Positions 43,022 to 53,018 of a stretch of DNA of 64,000 nucleotides are shown one piece after another (the stretch's first letter is position 1; each line of letters opens with the position of its first letter). Under the pieces are notes generated by a model that searched no databases, was not told where the DNA came from, and saw only the letters and a program-made list of their open reading frames with translations. This DNA comes from Spiribacter salinus M19-40. GTDB lineage: Bacteria; Pseudomonadota; Gammaproteobacteria; Nitrococcales; Nitrococcaceae. Both the position numbers and the translations under genes were made by a program. The stretch lies in the NCBI RefSeq assembly GCF_000319575.2, contig NC_021291.1, positions 930,001-994,000 of the forward strand. The letters run 5' to 3'.

Positions 43022-45387
43022 GAGTCCCCGCCTATCCGTACCTCGCGCTGCTGAATCAAATGGCCCGTACCATCCAAAAGCACCAGAATCGCTGCCTTGC
43101 CCTGCAAGCCTTCGTCTTCGACTACCAGCGAGCAGGTACCGTTATCCTTGAGAACGCGCGGCGCCGTGACGATACTGCTCTCCGGATCACCAGCACGCTC
43201 ACGCAGATCCGCTGTCGCCTCGACGCCCTCCTGCTCCAGCGCCACGTTGCAACGTAGCCCGCGCCACGTAACGTCAGCGATTTCCATGTGTGCAGTCGCA
43301 CCGGCCGCAGTCCCCTTCACGACCAAATGGAGCGTGAGGCATTCCTGCAGACTCAAGCCGCCGTGGGCGTAATCCTCACCGTGTTTATAGCAACTGATGC
43401 CGTCCGCCAGGGCAAACTCCTGATGGGGATTCCAGTACCAAGGGAAAAGCCGCTCCTGCGTTCGGGCGCCCTCCTTCATGGCCGCGCAACGCCCCCACTT
43501 TGATTCCGCCAACGCGCGGGGCAATTCTATCTTCGGCAGCCCACCGGGCAGCAGCAACCAACCGTGATCGGTGACCACGCGCACTTCCTCCCAGCCCGCC
43601 GCGAGCAACTCTTCCACTCGAACCTGCACCTCACTCAGGAGGGTGTCGAGGTGCTGAGCCAACTTCCAGCCACGAGAATGACCTTCATGATCGATGTCGC
43701 CAAACTCGCACCATGCCTGTCCCTCGCCCCGGCCGAGCTCGTCACCACGCAGGCATTGCCAACCTGCATCCTTCAGCAATTTCTTGAGCTGATACCCACT
43801 CAGTGCTGTTCCTGTCGCCGCAACGCTCGGTTCGAAATCCGTACTGCCTGCTTCTCCCGCGATCTTGTCTGCGACCGGCGTGACCGCGGCCTTGCCGGTC
43901 GCTGTCACGCTAGGCAATGCAGCCCATGTCGGTACCTCTTCAATGGTCAGCCCGATTCCTTCCAGGCGCGCGGCGAGACGCTTACCTGTATCGAAACGCA
44001 GCCCATCTACGAACAACACGCATTGGTCGTGACGAATGTAGTGAGGCGGGCTCTCACTGCGAACGCCACCGGGGGGTGGCGACTGTTGAGCGGCGATTGT
44101 CTGCAGGTGGCGTGCCGAATCTTCGCACCATGGCAGATACATCGCCCGAATTGCGGCCGTGACAGCATCTAGGTCCTGTTGCGCGCGCAGGTAAGCCAGT
44201 GCTGCCAAAACAGCATCATCCGCTTTCCAGCCGAATGTGGTGTAGGCGGCCTTAATCTCCGCAATGCCGCCAGCCGCAAGCGAATTACTCGTCACCTCTG
44301 CTAGAGTACTCAGCGGTTTCAGTGCGCAAGCCAGCGGCGATTCCCCAAGTTCCGCCCAAACAAGCTCACGCCGAGCGGCATGTTCCTTGTTGAGCTTATG
44401 GATCCGCTCCCTCGCCTGATGGGCTGGCGTATCAGCCAGCGCAGTTAGCTGATGGCGCAATGTGCTCTCTCGGCTATCGTTCCACTGTGGCCAGCCGCCA
44501 ACGTCCACGGCATCAGAAAACAGACCGAAATCCGGCGCCTTGCTGCGCCGAATCTGCGCTGGGATGTGCGGGTATCGGTGCGCAGACTCACTGTAGCGCT
44601 GCCACACGAGTGCCCACGGCCCATTGCGATCCGCCAGCTTAGCAGCCCCGGCAATCGGTCCGTCGTTCGGATCAAACGCGAATTGGGCTCGACAGACTTC
44701 ACGAAAGGCCGCCCATTGCTGTTTGTCGCGCTCTCCGCTGAAAACCTCAGCGTCGTTCAACCACTGCAGCAAATCTCGCGTTGGATCGCCCCCTGCCAGC
44801 AGGGTATTAAAGTAGGTGGCGTCCAACCGCTTACCACGCAGTAACGCCACGTCCTCATCGACCAAACTATCTAGCGCTAGGAGCATCGCCCGCTTGGTAT
44901 CATCGTCCCGCGGCACATCTAGACCTAGGCCACCCTGGTCGGACTTCAAAAATGCCGTCACGGTCCAATCCTTACCGTTGACCTGTGACCAAGTCACACC
45001 GCGATATTGCAGTTCTGCCAGTGGCTTCAGGAACTGCGGGCAGCTCTCCACCGCGCGAAGATCCTGGCGCCCTACGCCCGGCAAATAGAGCACGGGCGTC
45101 GCATCCGATGACAGGTAGACCTCGTCGAGCACTCGGGCGATCGCACAGCGCAGCCAAATCGCCGGGCCACTCCGTCTTTCAGGATCGTAACCCCCCAACA
45201 CCAAAAGCTCAGGCATGTCGCCCTGCAATTGCGGAATGACGCTCTGCCACTGCTGATCGCGATCAGTCCACAAAATGCAATGCGGCGCGCTCTCGGTGTC
45301 GGTGTTATGCCGTGCCGCGCGTCGCACGGCAGCAATGAGCGCTTGCGCCACAGTCAGTGGCTGCTCAATCGGCGGCTGAATGCTCAT
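43018..45387 (-). CDS. pglZ: BREX alkaline-phosphatase-superfamily protein PglZ
   Basis: 789-residue PglZ. The PglZ domain contains CVLFVDGLRFDTGKRLAARL (about residues 455-474) and VRVVTDHGWLLLPGG (about 618-632), where the metal-binding Asp/His residues of the alkaline phosphatase superfamily sit. Full length for type 1. Role in BREX: with PglX and BrxC it forms the complex that modifies host DNA and excludes phage. Preceded by a 113-bp gap after pglX and overlapping brxL by ATGA. Confidence 0.94.
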   Translation of the reverse strand: MSIQPPIEQPLTVAQALIAAVRRAARHNTDTESAPHCILWTDRDQQWQSVIPQLQGDMPELLVLGGYDPERRSGPAIWLRCAIARVLDEVYLSSDATPVLYLPGVGRQDLRAVESCPQFLKPLAELQYRGVTWSQVNGKDWTVTAFLKSDQGGLGLDVPRDDDTKRAMLLALDSLVDEDVALLRGKRLDATYFNTLLAGGDPTRDLLQWLNDAEVFSGERDKQQWAAFREVCRAQFAFDPNDGPIAGAAKLADRNGPWALVWQRYSESAHRYPHIPAQIRRSKAPDFGLFSDAVDVGGWPQWNDSRESTLRHQLTALADTPAHQARERIHKLNKEHAARRELVWAELGESPLACALKPLSTLAEVTSNSLAAGGIAEIKAAYTTFGWKADDAVLAALAYLRAQQDLDAVTAAIRAMYLPWCEDSARHLQTIAAQQSPPPGGVRSESPPHYIRHDQCVLFVDGLRFDTGKRLAARLEGIGLTIEEVPTWAALPSVTATGKAAVTPVADKIAGEAGSTDFEPSVAATGTALSGYQLKKLLKDAGWQCLRGDELGRGEGQAWCEFGDIDHEGHSRGWKLAQHLDTLLSEVQVRVEELLAAGWEEVRVVTDHGWLLLPGGLPKIELPRALAESKWGRCAAMKEGARTQERLFPWYWNPHQEFALADGISCYKHGEDYAHGGLSLQECLTLHLVVKGTAAGATAHMEIADVTWRGLRCNVALEQEGVEATADLRERAGDPESSIVTAPRVLKDNGTCSLVVEDEGLQGKAAILVLLDGTGHLIQQREVRIGGDS

Positions 45388-45500
45388 TCGTGGACTCCGA
45401 AGACACAGGCCGACAGAGGATGGATTTGAACACCCCTCTCATCGACAGTGCCGTTGAGCTGTGCAGGAAATATGCCTTGATAATCCACTATGGCCCCAAC

Positions 45501-48500
45501 TCAGCCGCCATGACCGCGTGCTTCAAGCTTTTCGACCAGGCTGAGGTGGTGATCGTTGATCCGCTCGCCACCGAAGACGTGATACCAGGGCGCGGACTCG
45601 ACATCCTTGCCACGATCCTTGGCCCATTTGATGTTGGGCTTGTCGTGCAGCACCCCCGCCCCACTCTTCTTGATATCCGGCACGGTCATAAAGGGGCGGA
45701 TGTTCAGGCGCACACCATCGTTGAGGTCTGGGTTCCAGCCGATGGGCTGCTCGGCAAGCGGTTTCCAGCGTACGAAGATGTCGTACGGGGTCTCTCCTCC
45801 CAGAATCAGCTCCAGGCGCTGTTTCAGAGTCTCGGCGGCCGCGAGCTTTTCACGGGCGCCATCGACGCCATTGTCGATGTCCCGCTTCTGGCGGCTAATC
45901 CAGTCGCCGAGGTAGGTATAGACCAGCGTCTCCAGGTTCTTGTGGTCCAGCTTGTGATAGTTCACCAATGCTGAAAACCCGTCGCGCAGGCCGTCCCAGA
46001 CGTGCCAGATGAAGGGGCGGTGCTGGAACAGCTTGCAGTGCTGCGCGAAGAACTTGTCGCGCAGCCAGCTTTCGAGCGTTTTGCCGGCGTGGCCGGAGCT
46101 ACTCAGCAGCTTGGCCTGCACCTCGTTGGACCATTGCTCACCATAGGCAACGGCTAGCAGACTCAACAGCCGATCGGCGGCAGCGGCCTCGCCACGGACT
46201 GGCGGGATACAGACGATTCCGTCGTCGTCGGCATGGGGCAGCAGGGCCTCGCAGTGATCTACCCACTCGCGCTGCTCGGCGGCCAGTTCCATTTCAGAAT
46301 CCAGCTCCGCAGGCCAGCGGTACCCGAGCAGACGAGCAACCGCCACCTGCAGCACCGTCTCGTCCGTGCGCAGCGGGCCATGGGCCGTCCATCTGCTGTC
46401 CTCGTCCCAGATTACCGAGCCGCAGGGGTCGCCGTGGAAGATCCACTGGGTGGGGTCGTTGGTATAAGGCTGCGGGAGGCCGTGCGGATACAGCCTTGCC
46501 CCCTCGGACCTCCAATGCGAAATGTCAAATTCGAGCTTCTCAAAATAACCATTGTCGATGCTCAATGATTGGTTCGAGGCTCGCGCCACCTCTCGAAAGT
46601 GACTTGACATACCGAAAGCAACAATTGCTAATAAGTCGCCGTCATGCTTAGGGATGAGCACTGGCACAAGACTGTGAAAATAATCTCCGGAATACAGCGC
46701 TGGAGAAAGCGACGCCACACGGTCAATCGCCACACCGCGCTTTTCCCATGCGTCGCGCCCTCGGAGCGCGCCAAAGCGAAGCTCTCCACTGCAGACTCTT
46801 GAATCAAAGATAGCCTCGCGCCCCGCGAACACACCCTTCAGTTGGCTTGGGCCTTGCAATCGCTTCCAGCAGCTCCCTCGTCCGGGCTCCCAAAAAAACC
46901 GTTTCAAGCGCGGATCATCACCGGTAGTGAGGCCTTGAAAACAATCTGCGTAATCGCATACTAGGCCAACGCCCGACGATTCTTCAGTCTTGATTGCGGC
47001 ATCCGGATTCCCCAACTGCCCCGCTTGGTCCACGCTCTTGACCTCGGAACTAAGCAAAGCCGCAGCCTTATCAACAGCCGTCTTGGGCTCGGAGACATCC
47101 AGACCGCGCAGCCGATGGGTGTCGCCATGGGTATCGAAAAGCGCTCCGTGTGCCCGGCTGGCTTGGCCACGGGTCAGGGTGATTAACTGCACATTGAAGT
47201 CCCACATAGGAGTTTGAAACCCCTTTGGGCCCAAGCGCGCAATCAGGTTCCAGGTTTCCTGCTTCAGAAGCTTCTCACGGAACTTCTTATAGCTGCTGAG
47301 GAACAGCCAGTTCTGCGGCAGCACGACGCTGCTGCTGCCACCCTCAGCGCATAGCTCCAGGCAGCGATCGAGAAATACGGTGGCCAAGTCATTCTTGGCG
47401 GCCGGATAGTGCTTCTCGCAAAAATCGCGCAGGCGCTCGCTCTGCTTGCCACGCGTCAAGTACGGCACGTTAGTGACCACCCAGTGGTACTGCCCAGCCA
47501 GCAGCGTAGCGGCCTTGGCCAGGCCTTGGGCCACCACGGCGACCTCGTGCTGCTGGTCCGTGCTTTCCTGCTGCAGGGCCTCGTCCAGCACGGTGGACAG
47601 CTCGTCCCATTGCACGACCTTGGCGGCCTCGGTCTTAGCCGGATTCAGCAGACTGCCCAGCACCGGAGCGTCCCGGAAAGCGTCGTGCATCCAATCAAGG
47701 GCAATGGTGAGATTCTTGCGGCCTAGTCCGAGCTGTTTCCATTCCTCCTTAGCCACGCTCACGGACAGGCCGGAACAGGCCACCTGAATTTCCGGCAGCT
47801 TGCGGTAACCGCCCGCGCCCGGATAGCGCCATGCCGTCAGTGCAAGGGCAAAAGCGGCCAGCTCCACACAACGCTGATCGATCTCCAGGCCATGCAGGTT
47901 GTCGCGCAGCACGGCGTTCACTGCCTGGCGGGCGTCCAGACCTTCCATCTCCATACGCATGGGCACCAGCATCAGCAGCAGGGACACCAGGAAATGGCCG
48001 GAGCCGCAGCAGGGGTCCAGCGTCCTCAGGTCGCCGAGATCCTCTGGCCAGCCGGGGAAGCTACCGGCGGCAGGGTACCAGCACGTATCACCCTGCTCGT
48101 CGGTTTCCTTCACAAAGCGCAGATACTCCAACGGCACGCCGGGGATTGCGGCCTTACGGCGCAGGGTTTCCTCATCCGGTGCGGTGCGCAGATCCTCGTC
48201 ACTGAGCCGTCGCGCCGCCCACCAAGCCCCCAGGGCGTTATCCAGCAAGAAGCTGACCATGTAGGGCTCGGTGAAGAGCTGTGTCACGGCGGGCAGCTCG
48301 CGCGCACCAATCTTCACCTCGGACTTGTTGATCCGTTCCTTATTGTTGGTCTGCCAGAACTGGTAGACCCAGCCGAGCGCATCGGAGGCGGTGAAAACCT
48401 CTTTGGGCAAGTCTGCCAGCAGGCGTTCCAGCGGGCGCTGGAAGTTTGTGGGCAGCTTCAGCTCGAAGACCGGCGAGTCCACGCGGAAGATTTGGGGCAA

Positions 48501-48926
48501 CATCTTTGCCGCGTAGCGTGCGGCCAGCTCCCAGCCGTTAGTGCCCCCCTCATCGGCGGCGAGGTCTTCGCAGTCCTGAAGCGTCACTGGCACCGGCCCG
48601 TCCGGATCCGGGTACATGAGCAATGCGTTCTCGGCTAAGAATCGCGCAAACAGCATGCGGTGCCAGTGCTCGTAGGCGACCTCTTCTACAAGGCGGTCTA
48701 TGCCTTGGGCTTTGCCACCATTGAGAGGATCACCAAGCTGACGTCCGTGCAGGCGCAGCCGCCGACGCAGCTCGCGCTGGGCTGCACTTTGCTCCGGGAA
48801 AGGACTCGCTTCTTCCACACCTAGCTCTTCGAGCGCGGCCCGGGCGGCCCTCTCTGCCAGCTCACGGGCCTCGACGACGATGTTTTCGAGCTGGTTGCGC
48901 AGGCGTTTGTCGAGAGGTTGCATCAT
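45501..48926 (-). CDS. pglX: BREX adenine-specific methyltransferase PglX (BrxX)
   Basis: 1141-residue N6-adenine methyltransferase that marks host BREX sites and triggers exclusion. SAM motif I RTLDPCCGSGHFLVSLL (304-310 core). Motif IV reads VVTNVPYL (486-489) where N-P-P-Y is the usual form, so the first proline is Val; family members with this variant exist to my recollection, but it should be checked. The C-terminal target-recognition half is intact. Gene starts 85 bp after brxC and is followed by pglZ. Confidence 0.94.
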   Translation of the reverse strand: MMQPLDKRLRNQLENIVVEARELAERAARAALEELGVEEASPFPEQSAAQRELRRRLRLHGRQLGDPLNGGKAQGIDRLVEEVAYEHWHRMLFARFLAENALLMYPDPDGPVPVTLQDCEDLAADEGGTNGWELAARYAAKMLPQIFRVDSPVFELKLPTNFQRPLERLLADLPKEVFTASDALGWVYQFWQTNNKERINKSEVKIGARELPAVTQLFTEPYMVSFLLDNALGAWWAARRLSDEDLRTAPDEETLRRKAAIPGVPLEYLRFVKETDEQGDTCWYPAAGSFPGWPEDLGDLRTLDPCCGSGHFLVSLLLMLVPMRMEMEGLDARQAVNAVLRDNLHGLEIDQRCVELAAFALALTAWRYPGAGGYRKLPEIQVACSGLSVSVAKEEWKQLGLGRKNLTIALDWMHDAFRDAPVLGSLLNPAKTEAAKVVQWDELSTVLDEALQQESTDQQHEVAVVAQGLAKAATLLAGQYHWVVTNVPYLTRGKQSERLRDFCEKHYPAAKNDLATVFLDRCLELCAEGGSSSVVLPQNWLFLSSYKKFREKLLKQETWNLIARLGPKGFQTPMWDFNVQLITLTRGQASRAHGALFDTHGDTHRLRGLDVSEPKTAVDKAAALLSSEVKSVDQAGQLGNPDAAIKTEESSGVGLVCDYADCFQGLTTGDDPRLKRFFWEPGRGSCWKRLQGPSQLKGVFAGREAIFDSRVCSGELRFGALRGRDAWEKRGVAIDRVASLSPALYSGDYFHSLVPVLIPKHDGDLLAIVAFGMSSHFREVARASNQSLSIDNGYFEKLEFDISHWRSEGARLYPHGLPQPYTNDPTQWIFHGDPCGSVIWDEDSRWTAHGPLRTDETVLQVAVARLLGYRWPAELDSEMELAAEQREWVDHCEALLPHADDDGIVCIPPVRGEAAAADRLLSLLAVAYGEQWSNEVQAKLLSSSGHAGKTLESWLRDKFFAQHCKLFQHRPFIWHVWDGLRDGFSALVNYHKLDHKNLETLVYTYLGDWISRQKRDIDNGVDGAREKLAAAETLKQRLELILGGETPYDIFVRWKPLAEQPIGWNPDLNDGVRLNIRPFMTVPDIKKSGAGVLHDKPNIKWAKDRGKDVESAPWYHVFGGERINDHHLSLVEKLEARGHGG

Positions 48927-49010
48927 TACGGATTCTTTTTGTGTTGATCAGCCATTCAGAAACATCTCCGCGGTAGCAATGCGTGACGTGCTGCGATTAT
49001 CCGTGGTGAC

Positions 49011-52000
49011 CTATCGCGGCATCACCGGACCTTTGCTCAGTCCCGCCTTGAGCTGCTTCTTGGCCTGCTCCGCCCATTCATCGACATCGGCTTCGGACTG
49101 CAGCGTAGGACGGGACAAGTCAATGAACTGGACCTTCGGCTCGCAAAGCTGCGCAGCCTCTTCCAAGACCTGATTGAAGCGACTTGGCATTGCGGCCACA
49201 CGATCGGCCAGAGTCGTCAAACCCGTCCGATTCAAGGTGGCCAACACATCATTCGTGGTCTGTACCTTGATGTCCGGCGCATCACCGGTGGTTAGTCGCT
49301 GGGCAGCGCGCAAGGTGTTGCGCTGCTCCGGCTCCAAGGCCTGCCAGTTGGCATCCAGCTCAAGGCGCTCCATGCCGGTTTCATGCTCGGCGTTGTATCT
49401 GGCATCGAGCCTATTTAGTTCCTCACGCAGCGCTTGGGCCAGGTTATTGGCCAACTCGGTACAGGGCTCCGGTTCAGCCAGGAGCTTGCGGTGCTCCTCG
49501 ATGCTCTCAACCTGCTTGCGCAGCGCCTCGGTGTCCTTTAGCGACTCGGCGTGCTGAGCAAGCTGCTTCACGATTCGCCATCGCGGCAAGCGCTCTTTGA
49601 GTTTGTCGCGAACAACCTTCCACTGTTCAATGTTGTCGCTTATTGTTTTGCCCTGATTGTAAAGCGTGAGTAACTGGTCGTTGCCGGCACATTGGCGCAG
49701 CTCATCGATGAAAGTGATATCCGGCGGCTCCGGCTGTGGGGCTTCGCCGCCAGCAGCCTCAGCCAGTTCGCGTAGGACATTGAGGAATTGAGGAGCGGAT
49801 CGCAGTTCTTCATGCGACCTCGCCTGAATACCGAGCTTCTGCATGAGCTTGCGGATCTGGATGCGCTGGGCGGTGGTGATGGTCGCTGACTCGACACGAA
49901 AGTGTGTTTTGCCAATAGCGCTGCGATTTAAGTTTCCCGGCTCGACGGGGTTGCCGCGCTCATCCTGGGCCCGGACCTGGCCAGAAACCATCAGGATATG
50001 CAGCGACCCATCCACCGCGTCGCCGGACCAACCGTAGGGTGGCCCTTCGAAGCGATCACGAATCTCAGCACCGCTCTTGCCGCCAGCGATGAAGCCCAGA
50101 ATGGCCTTGCAGACGGGATTGTTGCCTGGCTCGCCTTCGTCCCCAACAGCCTTCAGCGCATCCGGCGCGCCCTGCTTGGCCTTCTCCAGCACCTTGCCCC
50201 AGCCCGTGTGATCGGCGGCATCGAACTGTGGATAGAGCCGGATCTGCGCAGCCTCCGCCGCCTCCTGCAACATATCGAGCAGATTGTTGCCACTGACCTC
50301 ATTACCGCCACCCTGGAACACTCGAGCGTCGGCAAAGCACTCCTGGAGCAGGCCCTCTATGCGGCCTTCGGCGCGCCGCATTGTGGTTTCCATGGCTTCA
50401 CGCGCCTCGCTACCGTCTGGGGTGCTGGGGGAACCACGCTCGTCTAAGGTGTATTTGGCGGCCTTGTACTCCATGAGTTGCTCACGGAGCTCGTCGCCGT
50501 GGCGCTTCGGTAGAAAGACAAAGACCGTGGGCGATTCACTGCCAGCCTGACGAGCATCGACACGCACGGAGTTTTCGTCTGATGACCAGCCTTCCCGCAG
50601 CCAGAGGTAAATGCGGCTACCCGCGTCTTTGGGCAGCTCCGCGTCAAAACATGTCGCCGTATCACGGCTGACACGAGACTTGCCCTGTTGCAGCGTCAGG
50701 CGCCGGGCTATCTCGCCGAACAACTTGCGGATTCGGCTATCGCGCTCATCCTCGACCACATGCTGCTGGTTCGCGATGTTGGCTTGATGGTTGCGAAAAG
50801 CGTCGTTCCACGCGGTGCTTTCCTCCGTCTGGATGCGATACTCGTCGCCTACCTTCATGAGGAGCTGGCAATCCTCTAGCAGGCCCGGCAGCTTGCTGCG
50901 CAGGCTGGCAGAGCCGGTGGGGAGATCCTCGACCAGCAAATCTGCGAGGGTATCAACGGTTGGCTCAATCCCTATATTCGGCTGGCCGCTAACAGCTTTG
51001 TTAATCAAGAAGATCAGTGCGCAGGCACGTGCGAGCAGTTGTTGGTCCTCGCTGCCACGCGACCAGGTCTGGATGGCCTCGTAGAGTTTTTTCGGCAGCA
51101 CCCTGGCCTGCAACAGCTTTTCGGCGCCGTCGAAATAAATGTAATCGGCGCGCACGACGTGGCCCAACCCTTCGTCGAGATTACTCTGGATCGCCTTGTG
51201 AACCATTGAGAGCTGGTTACGGAGCTGGCTGTCGGTGCCGGTTTGATCCAGGACACGCAGCGCTGTCTCCCAGAAGCGCCTCCGAACTGGCAGTATCGGA
51301 TAGTCCTGCACGAAATAGGCGCGATCGTCCTGCCGGTGCGCGAGGCTACTACCACTAAGGTGACGAGAAATCTCACCCAGGTTGGTTGTCATGACTTGGT
51401 CGATAGCGTCGGTTGCTTCCGGTTTCTTCGCGAGGATGACCTTCCGAATAACGGTATCCACATCAGCATCGGAGAGTTGCACTCGCACGGTAAACCGTCC
51501 CTGCAGCCGCGCAAGATTCGCCGTGCCGGTAATCGCCGTCTGCCCTGTGCCCACAAAGAGCAACTTCGCGCCGAGGTACTTGCAGCAGGCTTCGATCACT
51601 TCCTGCACGTCTTGGGAGCGCTGCGCGTCAGGGCCAATGTATTGCTGAACTTCATCGAGAACGACAAGCGTGAGCGGGAGCTTTTCATCCCGCATCAGCG
51701 CTTGCTTGATGGCATCCAGCATCTCGTCGTTGGAGACGTCCTTCACGTTGGGAAACATGTTGTTTAGCGTTTCCACGCAGGCACTCTGCGAGGCAAATCG
51801 CTTGGGCATTAGCTCCGTGAGCGCCTCAGCAAGACCGTCTGCAACATAGAAGTTGTCCAGCTCCTCCCGCCAGTCGTACCCCTTTCTTTCTACCCCCTCT
51901 CGAACCGATTCGAGAACGCCCTCTTCACGCAGCCACATGACAAACCGCGCCAGCGGGTACTGCTGCGGTAGCCCGGCCGACTTGAAAATGATGCGAAGAA

Positions 52001-52466
52001 GCGCCAAGCGCACGCTACCGCTGGCGCCCGCCCCTAGAGTTCCGGACGCAGCATGTAGGCCGCCGTGCCGCTTCCCCTGGCTGTTCAGCTCAGCGAGATG
52101 CTCCTGCACTGATGATGGCAGGTGCGCAATGCCACGAGGCGTAGCACCGTCAGAGAAGGGCTTATCAAGCCACAGTGCACGGAGCATCTTGGCGAGGTGG
52201 GATTTACCGGAGCCATAGAACCCGCTGATCCAGACTGCCGGCTGCTCCTCTTTCCCCAGATTCTTCAGGTAGGTATCCAAGATGTGGGCGACACCGCGCT
52301 CATACTCACCGTCGCAGACGAAGGTCTCCAACTCATAGCGCAGGACATCCAAAGCTGGGGTCGAGGTGTCGTCGTTGACATTGGCAACCCCGTTGTTCGC
52401 CAGATTCCGAGTTGCCGGATCCTTCTGGTAGACGTCGCGATTCCTCATTGCCGTGCTTGAACTCAT
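49011..52466 (-). CDS. brxC: BREX ATPase BrxC
   Basis: 1151-residue large AAA-type ATPase. Begins MSSSTAMRNRDVYQKDP, and the Walker A WISGFYGSGKSHLAKML (82-89 core) is preceded by the family VLRYELETFVCDGEYERG. Walker B-like LPLTLVVLDEVQQYIGPD. Long coiled-coil and helical C-terminus. BrxC is essential for defence. It lies directly after brxB (no gap) and is followed, after 84 bp, by pglX. Confidence 0.95.
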   Translation of the reverse strand: MSSSTAMRNRDVYQKDPATRNLANNGVANVNDDTSTPALDVLRYELETFVCDGEYERGVAHILDTYLKNLGKEEQPAVWISGFYGSGKSHLAKMLRALWLDKPFSDGATPRGIAHLPSSVQEHLAELNSQGKRHGGLHAASGTLGAGASGSVRLALLRIIFKSAGLPQQYPLARFVMWLREEGVLESVREGVERKGYDWREELDNFYVADGLAEALTELMPKRFASQSACVETLNNMFPNVKDVSNDEMLDAIKQALMRDEKLPLTLVVLDEVQQYIGPDAQRSQDVQEVIEACCKYLGAKLLFVGTGQTAITGTANLARLQGRFTVRVQLSDADVDTVIRKVILAKKPEATDAIDQVMTTNLGEISRHLSGSSLAHRQDDRAYFVQDYPILPVRRRFWETALRVLDQTGTDSQLRNQLSMVHKAIQSNLDEGLGHVVRADYIYFDGAEKLLQARVLPKKLYEAIQTWSRGSEDQQLLARACALIFLINKAVSGQPNIGIEPTVDTLADLLVEDLPTGSASLRSKLPGLLEDCQLLMKVGDEYRIQTEESTAWNDAFRNHQANIANQQHVVEDERDSRIRKLFGEIARRLTLQQGKSRVSRDTATCFDAELPKDAGSRIYLWLREGWSSDENSVRVDARQAGSESPTVFVFLPKRHGDELREQLMEYKAAKYTLDERGSPSTPDGSEAREAMETTMRRAEGRIEGLLQECFADARVFQGGGNEVSGNNLLDMLQEAAEAAQIRLYPQFDAADHTGWGKVLEKAKQGAPDALKAVGDEGEPGNNPVCKAILGFIAGGKSGAEIRDRFEGPPYGWSGDAVDGSLHILMVSGQVRAQDERGNPVEPGNLNRSAIGKTHFRVESATITTAQRIQIRKLMQKLGIQARSHEELRSAPQFLNVLRELAEAAGGEAPQPEPPDITFIDELRQCAGNDQLLTLYNQGKTISDNIEQWKVVRDKLKERLPRWRIVKQLAQHAESLKDTEALRKQVESIEEHRKLLAEPEPCTELANNLAQALREELNRLDARYNAEHETGMERLELDANWQALEPEQRNTLRAAQRLTTGDAPDIKVQTTNDVLATLNRTGLTTLADRVAAMPSRFNQVLEEAAQLCEPKVQFIDLSRPTLQSEADVDEWAEQAKKQLKAGLSKGPVMPR

Positions 52467-53018
52467 CTAAATCTCTTTATCTGCGGTGATTGGGACAGCG
52501 AGGTAGTTCCAGCCATCGTACCCATCAAGGAGGCGATAGTTGTTGTTCTCGAAGCTCCCGGGGAAAAACACAAGAAGGCGCCCGGATACCTGCGGCGCAA
52601 ACTCGTCCACGACGTTGCGCACCTTGAGTAGACCGAATAGCGAACCGACACCCGAAACTGCCACGACGCTGTCAGCATCCGGGCATTCGACCTCGATGAA
52701 CTCACCGAATCTCTTGGTCAGATGGTCCTGGTATTTGGGTAACAGATTGTCGATTAATTCGGGCGCTTGAAAGTACTTCCTCGCGTAACGCTCACCGGCC
52801 AGCCACTCCGCAAACGTATCGCTCAGATCGAAACGGAACCATGAATGGCCGGCCCGTGTCGTTTCCAGCTCGAACTCGTCGATGCGCGCACGCAGGGCGC
52901 GCTCGTGTTGTTCGTTATAGACACAGAAAATAACCCGCTGCGCTGGCGCGGCGTCTGTGCGCCAGGGAATCGCGATATGCTTGGAGTAGTTGCGCAGGAG
53001 CTGCTTAATTTTGCTCAC
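52467..53018 (-). CDS. brxB: BREX protein BrxB (DUF1788)
   Basis: 183-residue DUF1788 protein. Family stretches: RVIFCVYNEQHERALRARID, GHSWFRFDLSDTFAEWLAG and LLVFFPGSFENNNYRLLDGY. Its role is as a structural part of the BREX complex; no catalytic site is known. Overlaps brxA by 14 nt and ends at the base next to brxC, so the three are strongly coupled. Confidence 0.93.
   Translation of the reverse strand: MSKIKQLLRNYSKHIAIPWRTDAAPAQRVIFCVYNEQHERALRARIDEFELETTRAGHSWFRFDLSDTFAEWLAGERYARKYFQAPELIDNLLPKYQDHLTKRFGEFIEVECPDADSVVAVSGVGSLFGLLKVRNVVDEFAPQVSGRLLVFFPGSFENNNYRLLDGYDGWNYLAVPITADKEI

Noticed and set aside
45357-45974. Plus-strand frame across the pglX end and pglZ start
   Set aside because: Mostly antisense to PglX; no motif and no independent support.
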